A stretch of DNA of 64,000 nucleotides from BRHc4a sp049325055 (GTDB lineage: Bacteria > Bacillota > Desulfotomaculia > Desulfotomaculales > Desulfocucumaceae): NCBI GenBank assembly GCA_049325055.1, contig JBMOPB010000031.1, forward strand, positions 1 through 64,000, given 5' to 3'. The notes under the pieces are model-generated. The model did not search any database, had not been told where the DNA came from, and saw only the letters and a list, made by a program, of their open reading frames with translations. This document shows, piece by piece, positions 16,751 through 25,710 of the stretch. Both the position numbers and the translations under genes were made by a program. Within the stretch, counting starts at the first letter, position 1; each line of letters starts with the position of its first letter.

Positions 16751-17557
16751 ATGATTGATCCGGTGGCCCTGGAAATAGGCCCTATTCAGGTAAGATGGTA
16801 TGGCGTGATAATGGCCACGGCCTTTCTGTTAGGAACGATACTGGCTTACCGGCGTGCGGCCAGGGCAAACATCAATCCCGATCATATTGTCGGCATAATC
16901 ACAGTCATCATACCATCGGCCATAATAGGGGCCAGACTTTACTACGTGGCCCTCAAATGGTCCGAATACAGCTCCGACCCTCTTAGCGCACTGGCGATTT
17001 GGGAGGGCGGCCTCGCCATTCACGGGGGGATAATAGGAGGTGTCCTGGCCGGCCTATGGTATGTAAAAAAATACGGTTTACCTTTATGGAACATGGCAGA
17101 TGTTTTGGCTCCCAGCCTCATTCTAGGACAGGCCATCGGCAGGTGGGGAAACTTTATCAACCAGGAAGCCCACGGGGGACCTGTCTCCAAGGAGTTTATC
17201 TCGTACTTCCCTGACTTTATTGAGCAGCAAATGTTTATAGACGGCAGGTATTACCATCCCACCTTCCTCTATGAGTCTATCTGGGATTTCGGGGTCTTCA
17301 TCTTCCTGACCTATTACTGGAGAATTCGCAAAGTTCCTGGAGAGATTTCAATGCTATACCTTGTCCTATACTCTGCAGGGCGTTTTTTCATAGAGGGCAT
17401 GAGAACCGACAGCCTTATGCTGGGACCTATAAGAGCCGCACAACTGGTCAGCCTTATCCTTATATCGGTAGGGGTGACAGTGCTTTTCATGAGGAGGAGG
17501 AAAGTCACCCCGGAAACCGGTTTGCGCAAGGCCGGCAGCAAAAAACGGCGAAAGTGA
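16751..17557 (+). CDS. lgt: Prolipoprotein diacylglyceryl transferase
   Basis: A 268-residue integral membrane enzyme with seven TM segments that transfers diacylglycerol from phosphatidylglycerol to the lipobox cysteine of prolipoproteins. The signature GQAIGRWGNFINQEAHGGP (residues ~130-148) holds the catalytic Lgt motif; the AIHGGIIGGVLAG loop is also conserved. GGAGGTG lies 11 bases before the ATG. The gap upstream (16323-16750) holds repeat A, a terminator and a small CCCGC/GCGGG hairpin, with no further gene. Confidence 0.96.
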   Translation: MIDPVALEIGPIQVRWYGVIMATAFLLGTILAYRRAARANINPDHIVGIITVIIPSAIIGARLYYVALKWSEYSSDPLSALAIWEGGLAIHGGIIGGVLAGLWYVKKYGLPLWNMADVLAPSLILGQAIGRWGNFINQEAHGGPVSKEFISYFPDFIEQQMFIDGRYYHPTFLYESIWDFGVFIFLTYYWRIRKVPGEISMLYLVLYSAGRFFIEGMRTDSLMLGPIRAAQLVSLILISVGVTVLFMRRRKVTPETGLRKAGSKKRRK

Positions 17558-17670
17558 ATAAACGTACCCGTCAGCTACTATAGGCAAAAGGCGGTTGGTT
17601 AATACGGGGAGACAGCCTGGCCTTTTATCGCTTTACCTTTATATAATACAATTACAATGACTGACACCAC

Positions 17671-17697
17671 GGGACGCTTGAAAGGCGTCCTTTTTTG
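17671..17697 (+). terminator. Intrinsic terminator after lgt
   Basis: GGACGC-TTGAAAG-GCGTCC followed by TTTTTT, about 115 bp after the lgt stop and before ftsK. Confidence 0.8.
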
Positions 17698-17835
17698 CGC
17701 CAATCCCGCTTCCAAATCCCGGGAACCTGCCCTGCACTTGCCCTCAGGCCCTTTTTATGGTAAGCTCAGTAGTGTGTTAACTCAATTTTTGTCGTATTAT
17801 CCCGTGTTTTATTCGCTGGGAAAGGGAGTAGATCA

Positions 17836-20064
17836 ATGGCGTCCCGGAAAAAAAGAAAGATATCCGTAAAAGACGTCAAGCCGGCTAAAAGCAGGCCGGA
17901 CAATAAGTTAAAGTATGAGTTGGCGGGTATTGCAATAATTACACTGTCCATTTTGGGGGCCGCCAGCCTTTTTACAAACGCCCTCGGGGCGGTTGGATCC
18001 CTTTTAAGCCGGGGTATGGAAATAATAGCCGGTGAGAGCAGGTACCTGATAAGCCTGGGAATGTTCTTTCTCGGTCTCAAACTGATTAAAGAAAAAGGCG
18101 ATTTCAGGATAACTCCCCGGGCAGCAGGCTTTATCATACTGGGACTGGTTTTTCTTACCCTGGGCCATCTTGACGCCCCGGCGGACAATCTGTTCGGTTA
18201 CGGACTGAAAGGCCGGGGAGGCGGAGTTGTAGGCGCTGCCTCGGTTTTCGTACTTACCGGATCATTTGGTACGGTAGGCGCTTATATAGTCCTGGCTTCC
18301 CTCACCCTGGTCTCCCTGCTGCTTATAACCGGTTACACTCTGGCCCAGCTGGGCCTGCTTGCCTCCCTGCGCGCCAGAAAAGCCGGAAGCAGGGCCTGGA
18401 ACTGTGTGTTCAACTTCCTTTTTGAAGATGTGGACCCCGGGGAAAGCAGGGACAATCATTCGCCGGTTCTTATTAAAAACAATCCCGGGGATGAATCCGT
18501 AGAAGCCGATAGCGTTAAACCTCAAAAATCCTTTTCGGGAAATGATACTGTTCCCAAAAAAAAGACAGCCAGGGTTCAGGCTGAAATCCCCGATATCCCT
18601 GTAACCTCCCTGGCGGACGGCAGCATGTACCGCCTTCCTCCCATAGGACTTTTAAAATCAACGGAAAGAAACAAAAACGAGGTTTCCGACAAGGAAATAG
18701 CGGAACGTGCCCGGCTTCTGGAAACCACGCTGGAAAGCTTCAGCATAACGGCCAGGGTCTCCGGCATCTCGGTTGGTCCGGCCATCACACGCTACGAAAT
18801 CCAGCCCCCGCCGGGTATCAAGGTCAGCCGCATTGTGGGACTGGCGGACGACATTGCCCTAAACCTGGCGGCGCCGGGGGTTCGCATAGAGGCCCCAATT
18901 CCCGGAAAGGCTGCAGTTGGCATCGAGGTGCCCAACAGGGAGATTTCCCCGGTTACACTCCGGGAGCTGATTGAGACCAGGGAATTCACCAACTCACAGT
19001 CAAAACTCACTGTAGGCCTCGGCAAAGACATAGCCGGCTCCCCTGTTTTTGCAGACCTTGGCAAAATGCCCCACCTGCTCGTGGCTGGGGCCACCGGGGC
19101 CGGCAAGAGCGTCTGCATAAATACACTGATAGCCAGTATATTGTTCAAGTCCTCTCCGGACGAGGTAAAACTCCTGATGGTGGACCCCAAAATGGTGGAA
19201 CTGGCCACCTATAACGGCATACCTCACCTTATATCCCCTGTGGTTACCGATGCCAAGAAGGCTGCAGGGGTCTTGCGCTGGGCGGTGAAGGAAATGGAGC
19301 GCCGCTACGAGATTTTTGCGTCTGCCGGGGTGCGGGATATCGGAAGGTACAACAAAACATGTCAGACCGGCGCCGGGAAGGAACGCCAAACCCTGCCCTA
19401 TATTGTCATAATTATAGATGAGCTGGCGGACCTGATGATGGTGGCCCCTGCTGACGTGGAGGATTCCATCTGCCGCCTGGCCCAAATGGCAAGGGCCGCC
19501 GGGCTGCACCTGGTTATAGCAACCCAGCGGCCTTCGGTTGATGTCATAACCGGACTGATTAAGGCCAACATTCCCTCCAGGATCTCTTTTGCAGTTTCCT
19601 CCCTGGTGGACTCGCGGACCATTCTGGATATGGGAGGCGCCGAAAAGCTCCTGGGAAGGGGTGATATGCTGTTCTTTCCGGTGGGAGCCGCAAAACCGGT
19701 AAGGGTACAGGGAGCATACCTGTCCGACCAGGAGGTTGAAAGTCTGGTTACCTACTTGAAGGAGCAGGCTCAGCCGGTTTACGATGAACAGGTCCTCACC
19801 GCACCCCCGGCCGAAGAAGGAAAAAACGATCCTGAAGATGATCATGACGAACTGCTGGCTCAGGCAGTCAAAATATTCATTGAAAGCGGCACGGCATCTA
19901 TATCCCTGCTGCAGCGAAGACTTCATATTGGGTATGCCAGGGCCGCCAGGCTGGTGGACATCATGGAAAGGCGCGGAATTGTAGGGGGATTTGAAGGAAG
20001 CAAGCCGCGCAGCATTAAAATGACCCTGGAACAATTTCAACAGACATTCAGGGATCAGATTTAA
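17836..20064 (+). CDS. ftsK: DNA translocase FtsK/SpoIIIE
   Basis: A 742-residue DNA pump. Four N-terminal TM helices (residues ~30-175) are followed by a poorly conserved linker, the alpha/beta motor and a C-terminal winged-helix gamma domain. Walker A is AGATGAGKSVC (about residue 418), Walker B is IVIIIDELADLMM, and the gamma domain reads SISLLQRRLHIGYARAARLVD, which reads chromosome polarity sequences. The family pumps chromosomes at the septum; in spore formers SpoIIIE moves DNA into the forespore. AGGGAG lies 9 bases before the ATG. FtsK and SpoIIIE cannot be separated from sequence alone. Confidence 0.95.
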   Translation: MASRKKRKISVKDVKPAKSRPDNKLKYELAGIAIITLSILGAASLFTNALGAVGSLLSRGMEIIAGESRYLISLGMFFLGLKLIKEKGDFRITPRAAGFIILGLVFLTLGHLDAPADNLFGYGLKGRGGGVVGAASVFVLTGSFGTVGAYIVLASLTLVSLLLITGYTLAQLGLLASLRARKAGSRAWNCVFNFLFEDVDPGESRDNHSPVLIKNNPGDESVEADSVKPQKSFSGNDTVPKKKTARVQAEIPDIPVTSLADGSMYRLPPIGLLKSTERNKNEVSDKEIAERARLLETTLESFSITARVSGISVGPAITRYEIQPPPGIKVSRIVGLADDIALNLAAPGVRIEAPIPGKAAVGIEVPNREISPVTLRELIETREFTNSQSKLTVGLGKDIAGSPVFADLGKMPHLLVAGATGAGKSVCINTLIASILFKSSPDEVKLLMVDPKMVELATYNGIPHLISPVVTDAKKAAGVLRWAVKEMERRYEIFASAGVRDIGRYNKTCQTGAGKERQTLPYIVIIIDELADLMMVAPADVEDSICRLAQMARAAGLHLVIATQRPSVDVITGLIKANIPSRISFAVSSLVDSRTILDMGGAEKLLGRGDMLFFPVGAAKPVRVQGAYLSDQEVESLVTYLKEQAQPVYDEQVLTAPPAEEGKNDPEDDHDELLAQAVKIFIESGTASISLLQRRLHIGYARAARLVDIMERRGIVGGFEGSKPRSIKMTLEQFQQTFRDQI

Positions 20065-20206
20065 AGGACAGGCTGTTAAAGATTGACCTCTTTCCTTACC
20101 GGCTAAAATATGCAATAATATTTTATGAAATAAAACAAATAAACTTCATAAAAAAGAGAAGAAAAAATAAAACCACCCGGTTTAAGGGTATGAGGGAGGC
20201 TGTTTT

Positions 20207-20359
20207 ATGAGCGGATTTACTATCGATTTCACTTATTTTTATTACGCCCTGGTGATATGTCTGGGTATAGGAGTATTTTCTGCCATTTATAAAAAACCCG
20301 TTGAAAGAATCATGGAGGAAACCGAAGAAAAGGCCAACGGGCGCACCGCTGCCCACTGA
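20207..20359 (+). CDS. Small single-pass membrane protein (50 aa)
   Basis: ATG with a strong GAGGGAGG site 7-8 bases upstream. Product starts MSGFTIDFTYFYYALVICLG, one TM helix, then a charged tail (KPVERIMEETEEK). It lies 140 bp after ftsK, with its own terminator. No family recognised. The ribosome site and hydrophobic profile support a real gene. Confidence 0.65.
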   Translation: MSGFTIDFTYFYYALVICLGIGVFSAIYKKPVERIMEETEEKANGRTAAH

Positions 20360-20367
20360 CCCTTTAT

Positions 20368-20424
20368 GCAGGCGAAGAGTGCCTGCTTTATTTTTTAACC
20401 GGCTATGCAGGCACTCTTTGTTTT
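20368..20424. terminator. Terminator with two alternative hairpins
   Basis: GCAGGC-GAAGAGT-GCCTGC with TTTATTTTTT closes the small plus-strand gene. A second, 12-bp pairing (AAGAGTGCCTGC with GCAGGCACTCTT at 20407-20418, then TGTTTTTT) competes for the same arm. It lies between convergent genes. Confidence 0.7.
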
Positions 20425-20437
20425 TTGCATGAAATTT

Positions 20438-21256
20438 TTAACTTATACCGTTTTTATATACGTTATCCAACCAGGCGCGGGAGTTGAATGCCTGGGAAGT
20501 GGAGACTCTCTTAAACTGCTGGTATTTGCTGCCCCGTGAAATGAGGGTTTCATTGGTGACATTGCTGTTAAAAAGATCCTTTAGCTTTCCAATGACCTCG
20601 TTGTAATCGAAGAAGCGGCAAGAAAACAAATCCAGATACGCCCTCCTGGACTCCTCGAAATAGTGCAGGCTGATATGGCTCTCGGCTATCATGGTGAGAA
20701 TGGATGTAACCTTTTCGTTTCCTATGGTGTTTCTAACCGTATAAGGGCGCATAATCGGAGTCATACCGATCTTAAAGGGCATTTCGTCAAAGAGGTCAAA
20801 AAGATCGTCCATAGTGCTGGGACCATTATAGTTCTCAAAGTCAAGAAAGAGATGCGGCCCAAAATCCAACTCCTGATTGATTTGGATTTTCCGGGGATAG
20901 CTATTCTTTTCTTCTCTTTTTAAAGTGTAAGAGGTTATATTTTCCGCCGGGAAGGCGTCTTTGATCATGTTCTCCAGTTTAACGGAATCAAAAGGCTCAG
21001 GAGACATCAGATCAACAAAATATGCCTCCCGGAAGGAAAATGTGTGTATTGTAAAGTGCCCGCCCCCCAGAAAAACAAAAGTACTGATGCCGCAGTCCTC
21101 GGGAACAACACCGTTGTAATAGGGCAGGATAAAAGGAGTCATTACCGTCTTCATGCCCAGTTTTAGTGGTATTTCTTCCAATATCTCGTGAACCAGCATA
21201 ATATCATCCAAGCGAGAACGGTACCCGTTAAAAGCGTCCATTACAAAATGATACAT
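20438..21256 (-). CDS. Tandem SpeD-like (S-adenosylmethionine decarboxylase-related) protein
   Basis: A 272-residue protein that reads as two SpeD-type halves of ~135 residues. The first half has GGGHFTIHTFSFREAYFVDLMS; the second has ESHISLHYFEESRRAYLDLFSC. Only the second half keeps the ESH sequence at which bacterial AdoMetDC cleaves itself to form the pyruvoyl group, plus the later cysteine that acts as proton donor. Classical SpeD is about 120-140 residues. It could supply decarboxylated SAM to speE, be a decarboxylase with another substrate, or be a regulatory relative. The ATG at 21256 follows GAGG by 9 bases; a GTG five codons earlier is a poorer start. Confidence 0.7.
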   Translation of the reverse strand: MYHFVMDAFNGYRSRLDDIMLVHEILEEIPLKLGMKTVMTPFILPYYNGVVPEDCGISTFVFLGGGHFTIHTFSFREAYFVDLMSPEPFDSVKLENMIKDAFPAENITSYTLKREEKNSYPRKIQINQELDFGPHLFLDFENYNGPSTMDDLFDLFDEMPFKIGMTPIMRPYTVRNTIGNEKVTSILTMIAESHISLHYFEESRRAYLDLFSCRFFDYNEVIGKLKDLFNSNVTNETLISRGSKYQQFKRVSTSQAFNSRAWLDNVYKNGIS

Positions 21257-21478
21257 TTTTTTTCGCCTCACTTTAAGAAAAGACTTTTATAGGCTATTGT
21301 GCCGGATCAAAACAATAATAATTATAAATATAAATCTCGTAATACGCCAGATCTTTGTTACTATTTTTATTCCTTTTTCGTGTTTCCCGAAGGTCCGCTG
21401 GATATAGCATTATCTGGTATATCAGCAAATTGTCTTAATATTAGCCGGGGCTTATAATTATTCAGCTTAGGAGGTGTA

Positions 21479-22351
21479 ATTATAAAAAGAGTTCTTCAAA
21501 TAGCACTGCTGTTTATAGTTGTTGCCGTTGCAGTGTATTTCATTGCCACACGTTACCACAGGGCCGATGGGCCACAGACCGCCCCCGACATCAATAAAAT
21601 ACAAAAAATGGCCGAAACCCCGAAAGAAATGGACATAGCAGTTTATTACATCAAATTTTCGGATTCCGACGCTTTTCTTGTCAGGGAGATCCACCGGGTT
21701 CCCTACACCGAGGACGGACCCAGGGCAGCCGTAAATGAACTGATCAACGGCAGTCCTAAAACCCCGGGAGCCGCAAAGGTACTGCCTGCCGGCACCAAGA
21801 CACTGGGAATAAAGATTAATGACGGGCTGGCCACCGTGAATTTCTCAAAGGAGGTACTGAATGCCAATGTGGGCACCGCCGGCGAGTCACTGGGCATTCA
21901 GAGTATAGTCAACACCCTTACCGAATTTCCCAACATCAAAGAGGTTTCCTTTCAGGTGGAGGGCAAGACCGAAGGGCGGGTGAAAGACTGGTGGGGGCAC
22001 GTGGGGCTGTACGACCAGCCTTTTAAACGATACCTTGAAAAGGTCTACTATCCGGCAGTCTGGGTCACCCACCCGGTGGCGGGGCAGGCAGCCGGTGTGC
22101 CGCTGTTGATAAAGGGCAGCGCCAGGGTTTTTGAGGGGCGGGTTAACGCCCGGCTGCTGGACGAAAGCGGCAAAAAAATAGCTGAGGGATCAGCCACCGC
22201 AACTCAAGGAGCGCCTGGAAGGGGCGACTTTGAAATCAAGATCACCTATAAACCTCCGGGAAAAGGAAAAGGAACTCTGGAAGTATTCTGGAACAGCCCA
22301 AAGGACGGCTCTGCTCAGGATATAGTGAAAATTCCGATACAATGGCCCTAG
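21479..22351 (+). CDS. GerMN and Gmad2 domain protein, membrane-anchored
   Basis: About 290 residues: an N-terminal anchor helix (KRVLQIALLFIVVAVAVYF), a GerMN domain (residues ~55-155, with TLGIKINDGLATVNFSKE and LGIQSIVNTLTEFPNIKEV) and a C-terminal immunoglobulin-like Gmad2 domain (VTHPVAGQAAGVPLLIKG). GerMN occurs in spore-germination and sporulation proteins; Gmad2 commonly accompanies it. No ATG/GTG/TTG lies between the strong TAGGAGGTG at 21468-21475 and the anchor, so translation must begin at ATT (21479) or ATA (21482); the first ordinary start, GTG at 21533, would lose most of the helix. The TAG stop overlaps the target site of the adjacent IS. Confidence 0.8.
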   Translation: MIKRVLQIALLFIVVAVAVYFIATRYHRADGPQTAPDINKIQKMAETPKEMDIAVYYIKFSDSDAFLVREIHRVPYTEDGPRAAVNELINGSPKTPGAAKVLPAGTKTLGIKINDGLATVNFSKEVLNANVGTAGESLGIQSIVNTLTEFPNIKEVSFQVEGKTEGRVKDWWGHVGLYDQPFKRYLEKVYYPAVWVTHPVAGQAAGVPLLIKGSARVFEGRVNARLLDESGKKIAEGSATATQGAPGRGDFEIKITYKPPGKGKGTLEVFWNSPKDGSAQDIVKIPIQWP

Positions 22352-23896
22352 CAGCCTGTCTGAGTATTAACAGAAAACAGGAAAACTGCCTATAAATCCC
22401 GAAATATATATCATTATGATAAAAGGATATAAACCCTACAACCACAACCAAATATACTTATTTCCGCCAGCTCCGCAAGAATGGCTGCCAAAGAATCATA
22501 TCATTTTCTTTATCAGTGATCTCGTCGACAACCTGGATTTAACCGCAATTGAGAAAGAATACGAAAGAGACTCAAGGGGCCAACCACCTTATCACCCGGC
22601 ACTGATGACCAAGATCCTGTTTTATGCCTACTGTCGCGGAATATTTTCATCCCGAAAAATAGCCGCAGCTGTTTATGAAGAAGTAGCCTTTGTAGTACTG
22701 GCTGGCGGAAACAGGCCAGACTTCCGTACCATTAACGAGTTCAGGCGGCGTCATATAAAATCCCTGCCCGGCATTTTTGCGCAAATTCTAAAACTATGTG
22801 AGAAAGCCGGATTAGTAGGCTTAAAACACGCCTCTTTGGACGGCACCAAGATAAACGCCAACGCATCCAAGCATAAGGCCATGAGTTATGGCCGCATGAA
22901 GACCGAAGAACAGAGGCTGGAAAAAGAAATTAAAAAACTTCTTGAAAAAGCCAACCATATAGACTTAAAAGAAGACAAACTCTACGGTCGAGACCGCAAG
23001 GGCGATGAACTCCCTGAAGAATTGGCTTACCAGGAAACAAGACTGGCCAAAATCAAGGAAGCTAAAGCCGCCTTGGAGGAGGAAGCCAGACTGGCCCGGG
23101 AAGAAGATAATAAAAAGAATAAGAACGATAACGACAAAAACGACGATCCTCCTGTGTTGCCAAAGGGAAAGGTCAGATATAAAAAGAAGACCGGCGAGCC
23201 CGACGACAAAGCCCAGCGCAACTTTACCGATCCGGAATCAAGAATAATGATGAATTCAGATAAAGCTTTTGTTCAGGCCTACAATGCCCAGGCAGTTGTT
23301 GATTCCAAAAGTCAGATCATATTGGCGGGGGAAGTAACCAACCAGGCTGCAGACAGCCAGCACTTACCGATGATGATGGAAAAGACTAAGAATAACATAG
23401 GCTGTTACCCCAGAGAACTCTCAGCTGACGCAGGATATTTTAGCCAGGACAACCTAAATTGGCTCCACGGCAAGACTGATTCATATATTCCCGGCGAGAA
23501 AATGAAACACAATTCTACACCTGAACCTGCACCCAAAGGCAGGATACCGGTTGATTTGCCGTTGCCCGACCGAATGAGACGAAAACTAAGGACAAAGGCC
23601 GGCATAGAAAAATATGGATTAAGGAAGCAAACAGTTGAACCCGTCTTTGGCCAGATAAAAGAGATCCGCGGCTTCCGCCGGTTCCTTCTCCGGGGGCTGG
23701 AAAAAGTTCGCGGTGAGTGGCTACTCCTTTGCTTAACACATAACATTTTGAAGTTATATCGGAACGGAGGCAGGGTAATGCTGGCTAATATATGAAGTGG
23801 GGAGTGATTTCCCTGCTTTTTATGGAAAATCAAAATCTGATGGCCAAGGAACCTTCTCTCCGAATGTTTTCTAGAACCTAATTCATAGACAGGCTG
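22352..23896 (+). mobile_element. IS1182-family insertion sequence
   Basis: A complete element of about 1545 bp. Its ends are inverted repeats (CAGCCTGTCT on the left, AGACAGGCTG on the right), flanked on both sides by CTAG, a likely 4-bp target duplication, although CTAG is its own reverse complement and could be part of the ends. It carries one intact DDE transposase gene. It sits exactly at the stop codon of the GerMN gene. Confidence 0.88.
22416..23795 (+). CDS. IS1182-family transposase
   Basis: A 459-residue transposase. The N-terminal domain has PPAPQEWLPKNHIIFFI and the RGQPPYHPALMTKILFYAYC stretch typical of IS1182/IS4-like proteins; the DDE core shows D in SLDGTKINANASKH, D in LSADAGYFSQDNL and E in QTVEPVFGQIKEIRGFRRF. 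A Lys/Glu/Asp-rich insertion of ~100 residues lies between the first and second catalytic Asp. The frame is uninterrupted, so the enzyme may be active. No clear ribosome site precedes the ATG, common for transposases. Confidence 0.95.
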   Translation: MIKGYKPYNHNQIYLFPPAPQEWLPKNHIIFFISDLVDNLDLTAIEKEYERDSRGQPPYHPALMTKILFYAYCRGIFSSRKIAAAVYEEVAFVVLAGGNRPDFRTINEFRRRHIKSLPGIFAQILKLCEKAGLVGLKHASLDGTKINANASKHKAMSYGRMKTEEQRLEKEIKKLLEKANHIDLKEDKLYGRDRKGDELPEELAYQETRLAKIKEAKAALEEEARLAREEDNKKNKNDNDKNDDPPVLPKGKVRYKKKTGEPDDKAQRNFTDPESRIMMNSDKAFVQAYNAQAVVDSKSQIILAGEVTNQAADSQHLPMMMEKTKNNIGCYPRELSADAGYFSQDNLNWLHGKTDSYIPGEKMKHNSTPEPAPKGRIPVDLPLPDRMRRKLRTKAGIEKYGLRKQTVEPVFGQIKEIRGFRRFLLRGLEKVRGEWLLLCLTHNILKLYRNGGRVMLANI

Positions 23897-23972
23897 CTAG
23901 GTTATGATATATTATTAAGTAGCGTACCCATAGCACACAGTAATAAATGAAACAGTGCAAGGAGGTAAGTAC

Positions 23973-24131
23973 TTGGTAGTCAGAAAACAAGCGGTTCAGG
24001 AAGTCGCTCCCCTCTCAAGCAATATTGAAGTAGTGGCAGGCAGAGTAAAAAAGGATATTGCATGGGTTGTGGTCAGCGTTGCGGTATCGATAGTAGTAGG
24101 ACTGGCTGTAGGCAACCTGTTTAAATTTTAA
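23973..24131 (+). CDS. Small single-pass membrane protein (52 aa)
   Basis: TTG start behind a perfect AGGAGGT site (7 bases). The product has a polar N-terminal half and one C-terminal helix (AWVVVSVAVSIVVGLAVG) ending NLFKF. It lies directly downstream of the IS element and has its own terminator. No family recognised. Confidence 0.6.
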   Translation: MVVRKQAVQEVAPLSSNIEVVAGRVKKDIAWVVVSVAVSIVVGLAVGNLFKF

Positions 24132-24163
24132 AATATCTTCGCCAGCAGCCATATGAAATTTTT

Positions 24164-24204
24164 AAAGCCCCATCTGCCCGGAAGTGGTCTGAGGGGGCTT
24201 TTTC
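24164..24204. terminator. Terminator between convergent genes
   Basis: AAAGCCCC and GGGGCTTT arms around a 22-base loop, then TTTCC; placed between the small membrane protein gene and the convergent gene at 24217. Confidence 0.65.
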
Positions 24205-24216
24205 CATTTAATCTGG

Positions 24217-24477
24217 CTAGACTTTATCCATTATGTACCATATGGCCAGGGCTATAACGCTAAGACCCCATCGCAAATGAAAAATCCTGTCTTCCCTGAT
24301 CAGTTTTTTCATCTTTATCCATTCGGCCAGTGCCATAGGCACAATAAGTACAAAAAAAACAGCCCTGGCTACGGGTACAAAACTGGGATTGTTGATGCTC
24401 AAAAACCATAACATGAGCGCCCATGCCAGAATAGCGGCGGCTATCAGGGCAGGGCCCGGCGTTCTTTTATTTGCCAA
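24217..24477 (-). CDS. Small membrane protein, hypothetical (86 aa)
   Basis: Three hydrophobic segments (ALIAAAILAWALMLWFL, AVFFVLIVPMALAEWI, GLSVIALAIWYIM). The TTG at 24477 is 10 bases after AGGGAG; a GTG three codons earlier nearly touches that site and is unlikely. No family recognised. Confidence 0.6.
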   Translation of the reverse strand: MANKRTPGPALIAAAILAWALMLWFLSINNPSFVPVARAVFFVLIVPMALAEWIKMKKLIREDRIFHLRWGLSVIALAIWYIMDKV

Positions 24478-24597
24478 CTGAATCACACTCCCTATCTTTT
24501 TAGATTTCCACTTTTAAGTCATAAAATCCTCCCCGTGTCGAACCAAGTCCCGGGGCAAATCATATCCTCTTATTAAAAACTGTAGAGGATGATTTGT

Positions 24598-25641
24598 TTG
24601 TCTCTGAGAATCCATATGGTTAAAAACATCCGGGACCTGGCCGAATTTACAGCAGTGCCCGGACGCATACCTGAGTACCGAAAATGGTGGGGTTTGGTTG
24701 CCGACCAGACAGCCAATTACGACCCCTCTTCAAATCCTGTGCAACAGCACCTTAAAAACGGCTACTTTATCGTATACAGGGATGGTTTCCCAGTGGGCCG
24801 CATAGCCGCCATAAAAGACTTTTTGATTCCCGACAGGGAAACAGGTTTTTTCGGCTGCTTTGAGTGCCAAAAAGACCCGGAAGCCGTATCTGCCCTTGTC
24901 GACGCGGCATTCCAGTGGCTTGTGCGCAATGGTTGCTCTAAAATGATCGGGCCGGCCACCTTTAACACCAACCAGAAAGTTGGCCTGCTTGTTGATGGCC
25001 TCCACCGAGGCCCTCAACCGTTACTGCCTTATAATCCGCCGTATTACGGCCCGCTTCTGGAAAAGGCAGGACTGGTCAAGCACACCGATTTACTCACATT
25101 CAGCTGGCGAAAGGAAATGGGCATACCGGAAAAGGTCGCCAGGGCAGCGGAAAAGGTCCGGATTACCACCGATGCGTCAATAAGGAGGATAAACCCTTTT
25201 AACATAAGGTTCGAGGCCCCCCTGGTAAGAGATCTGTTCAACGGTTCAATGTCAGCCAACTGGGGTTTTATTCCCCTCACCTTTGAAGAATCGGCCGCAA
25301 TGCTGGACTACTGCTCAATGTTTGCAGATCCGGACTTGATTATAACAGTATGGTATACGGGACGGCCGGCAGGAATAACTATCTTTTTACCCACCGACAT
25401 TTCCGGGAAAGCACCTTCCAGAACGGTAAGGGCGGCAATAATGGGTGTACTGCCGCAATACCGGCACAGAGGGCTGGACTCGTACATGATCGAATACCTG
25501 ATTAATACAATGCTGAGAAAAGGCTATGAAGCGGCAGACATTTCAATGATACATGAAGAAAACGCCGTTATGCTTAAAATTGTCACCCAAGTAATAGGAG
25601 CCGAACTGTCAGGACGCTACCGGGTGTACAGCACAGCCTGA
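24598..25641 (+). CDS. GNAT-family N-acetyltransferase (YghO-like)
   Basis: A 347-residue protein with the fold of the YghO-type N-acetyltransferase family found in many bacteria. The N-terminal part has PEYRKWWGLVADQ and the FGCFECQKDPEAV strand, and the C-terminal part has MGVLPQYRHRGLDSYMI, the acetyl-CoA pyrophosphate-binding motif of GNAT enzymes. The substrate is unknown. The TTG at 24598 follows GAGG by 9 bases; the ATG at 24589 lies too close to that site and the ATG at 24619 has none. Confidence 0.75.
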   Translation: MSLRIHMVKNIRDLAEFTAVPGRIPEYRKWWGLVADQTANYDPSSNPVQQHLKNGYFIVYRDGFPVGRIAAIKDFLIPDRETGFFGCFECQKDPEAVSALVDAAFQWLVRNGCSKMIGPATFNTNQKVGLLVDGLHRGPQPLLPYNPPYYGPLLEKAGLVKHTDLLTFSWRKEMGIPEKVARAAEKVRITTDASIRRINPFNIRFEAPLVRDLFNGSMSANWGFIPLTFEESAAMLDYCSMFADPDLIITVWYTGRPAGITIFLPTDISGKAPSRTVRAAIMGVLPQYRHRGLDSYMIEYLINTMLRKGYEAADISMIHEENAVMLKIVTQVIGAELSGRYRVYSTA

Positions 25642-25710
25642 ACACCATTTGACAATGCTCCCGCTATAAACTATTTTTAAATATATATACGTAAACTGGG
25701 GGTGTTTTTT

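Noticed and set aside
19000..20115. 371-codon minus-strand frame over ftsK
   Set aside because: It lies antisense to the well supported ftsK motor, has no ribosome site and no recognisable domain; typical shadow frame of a codon-biased gene.
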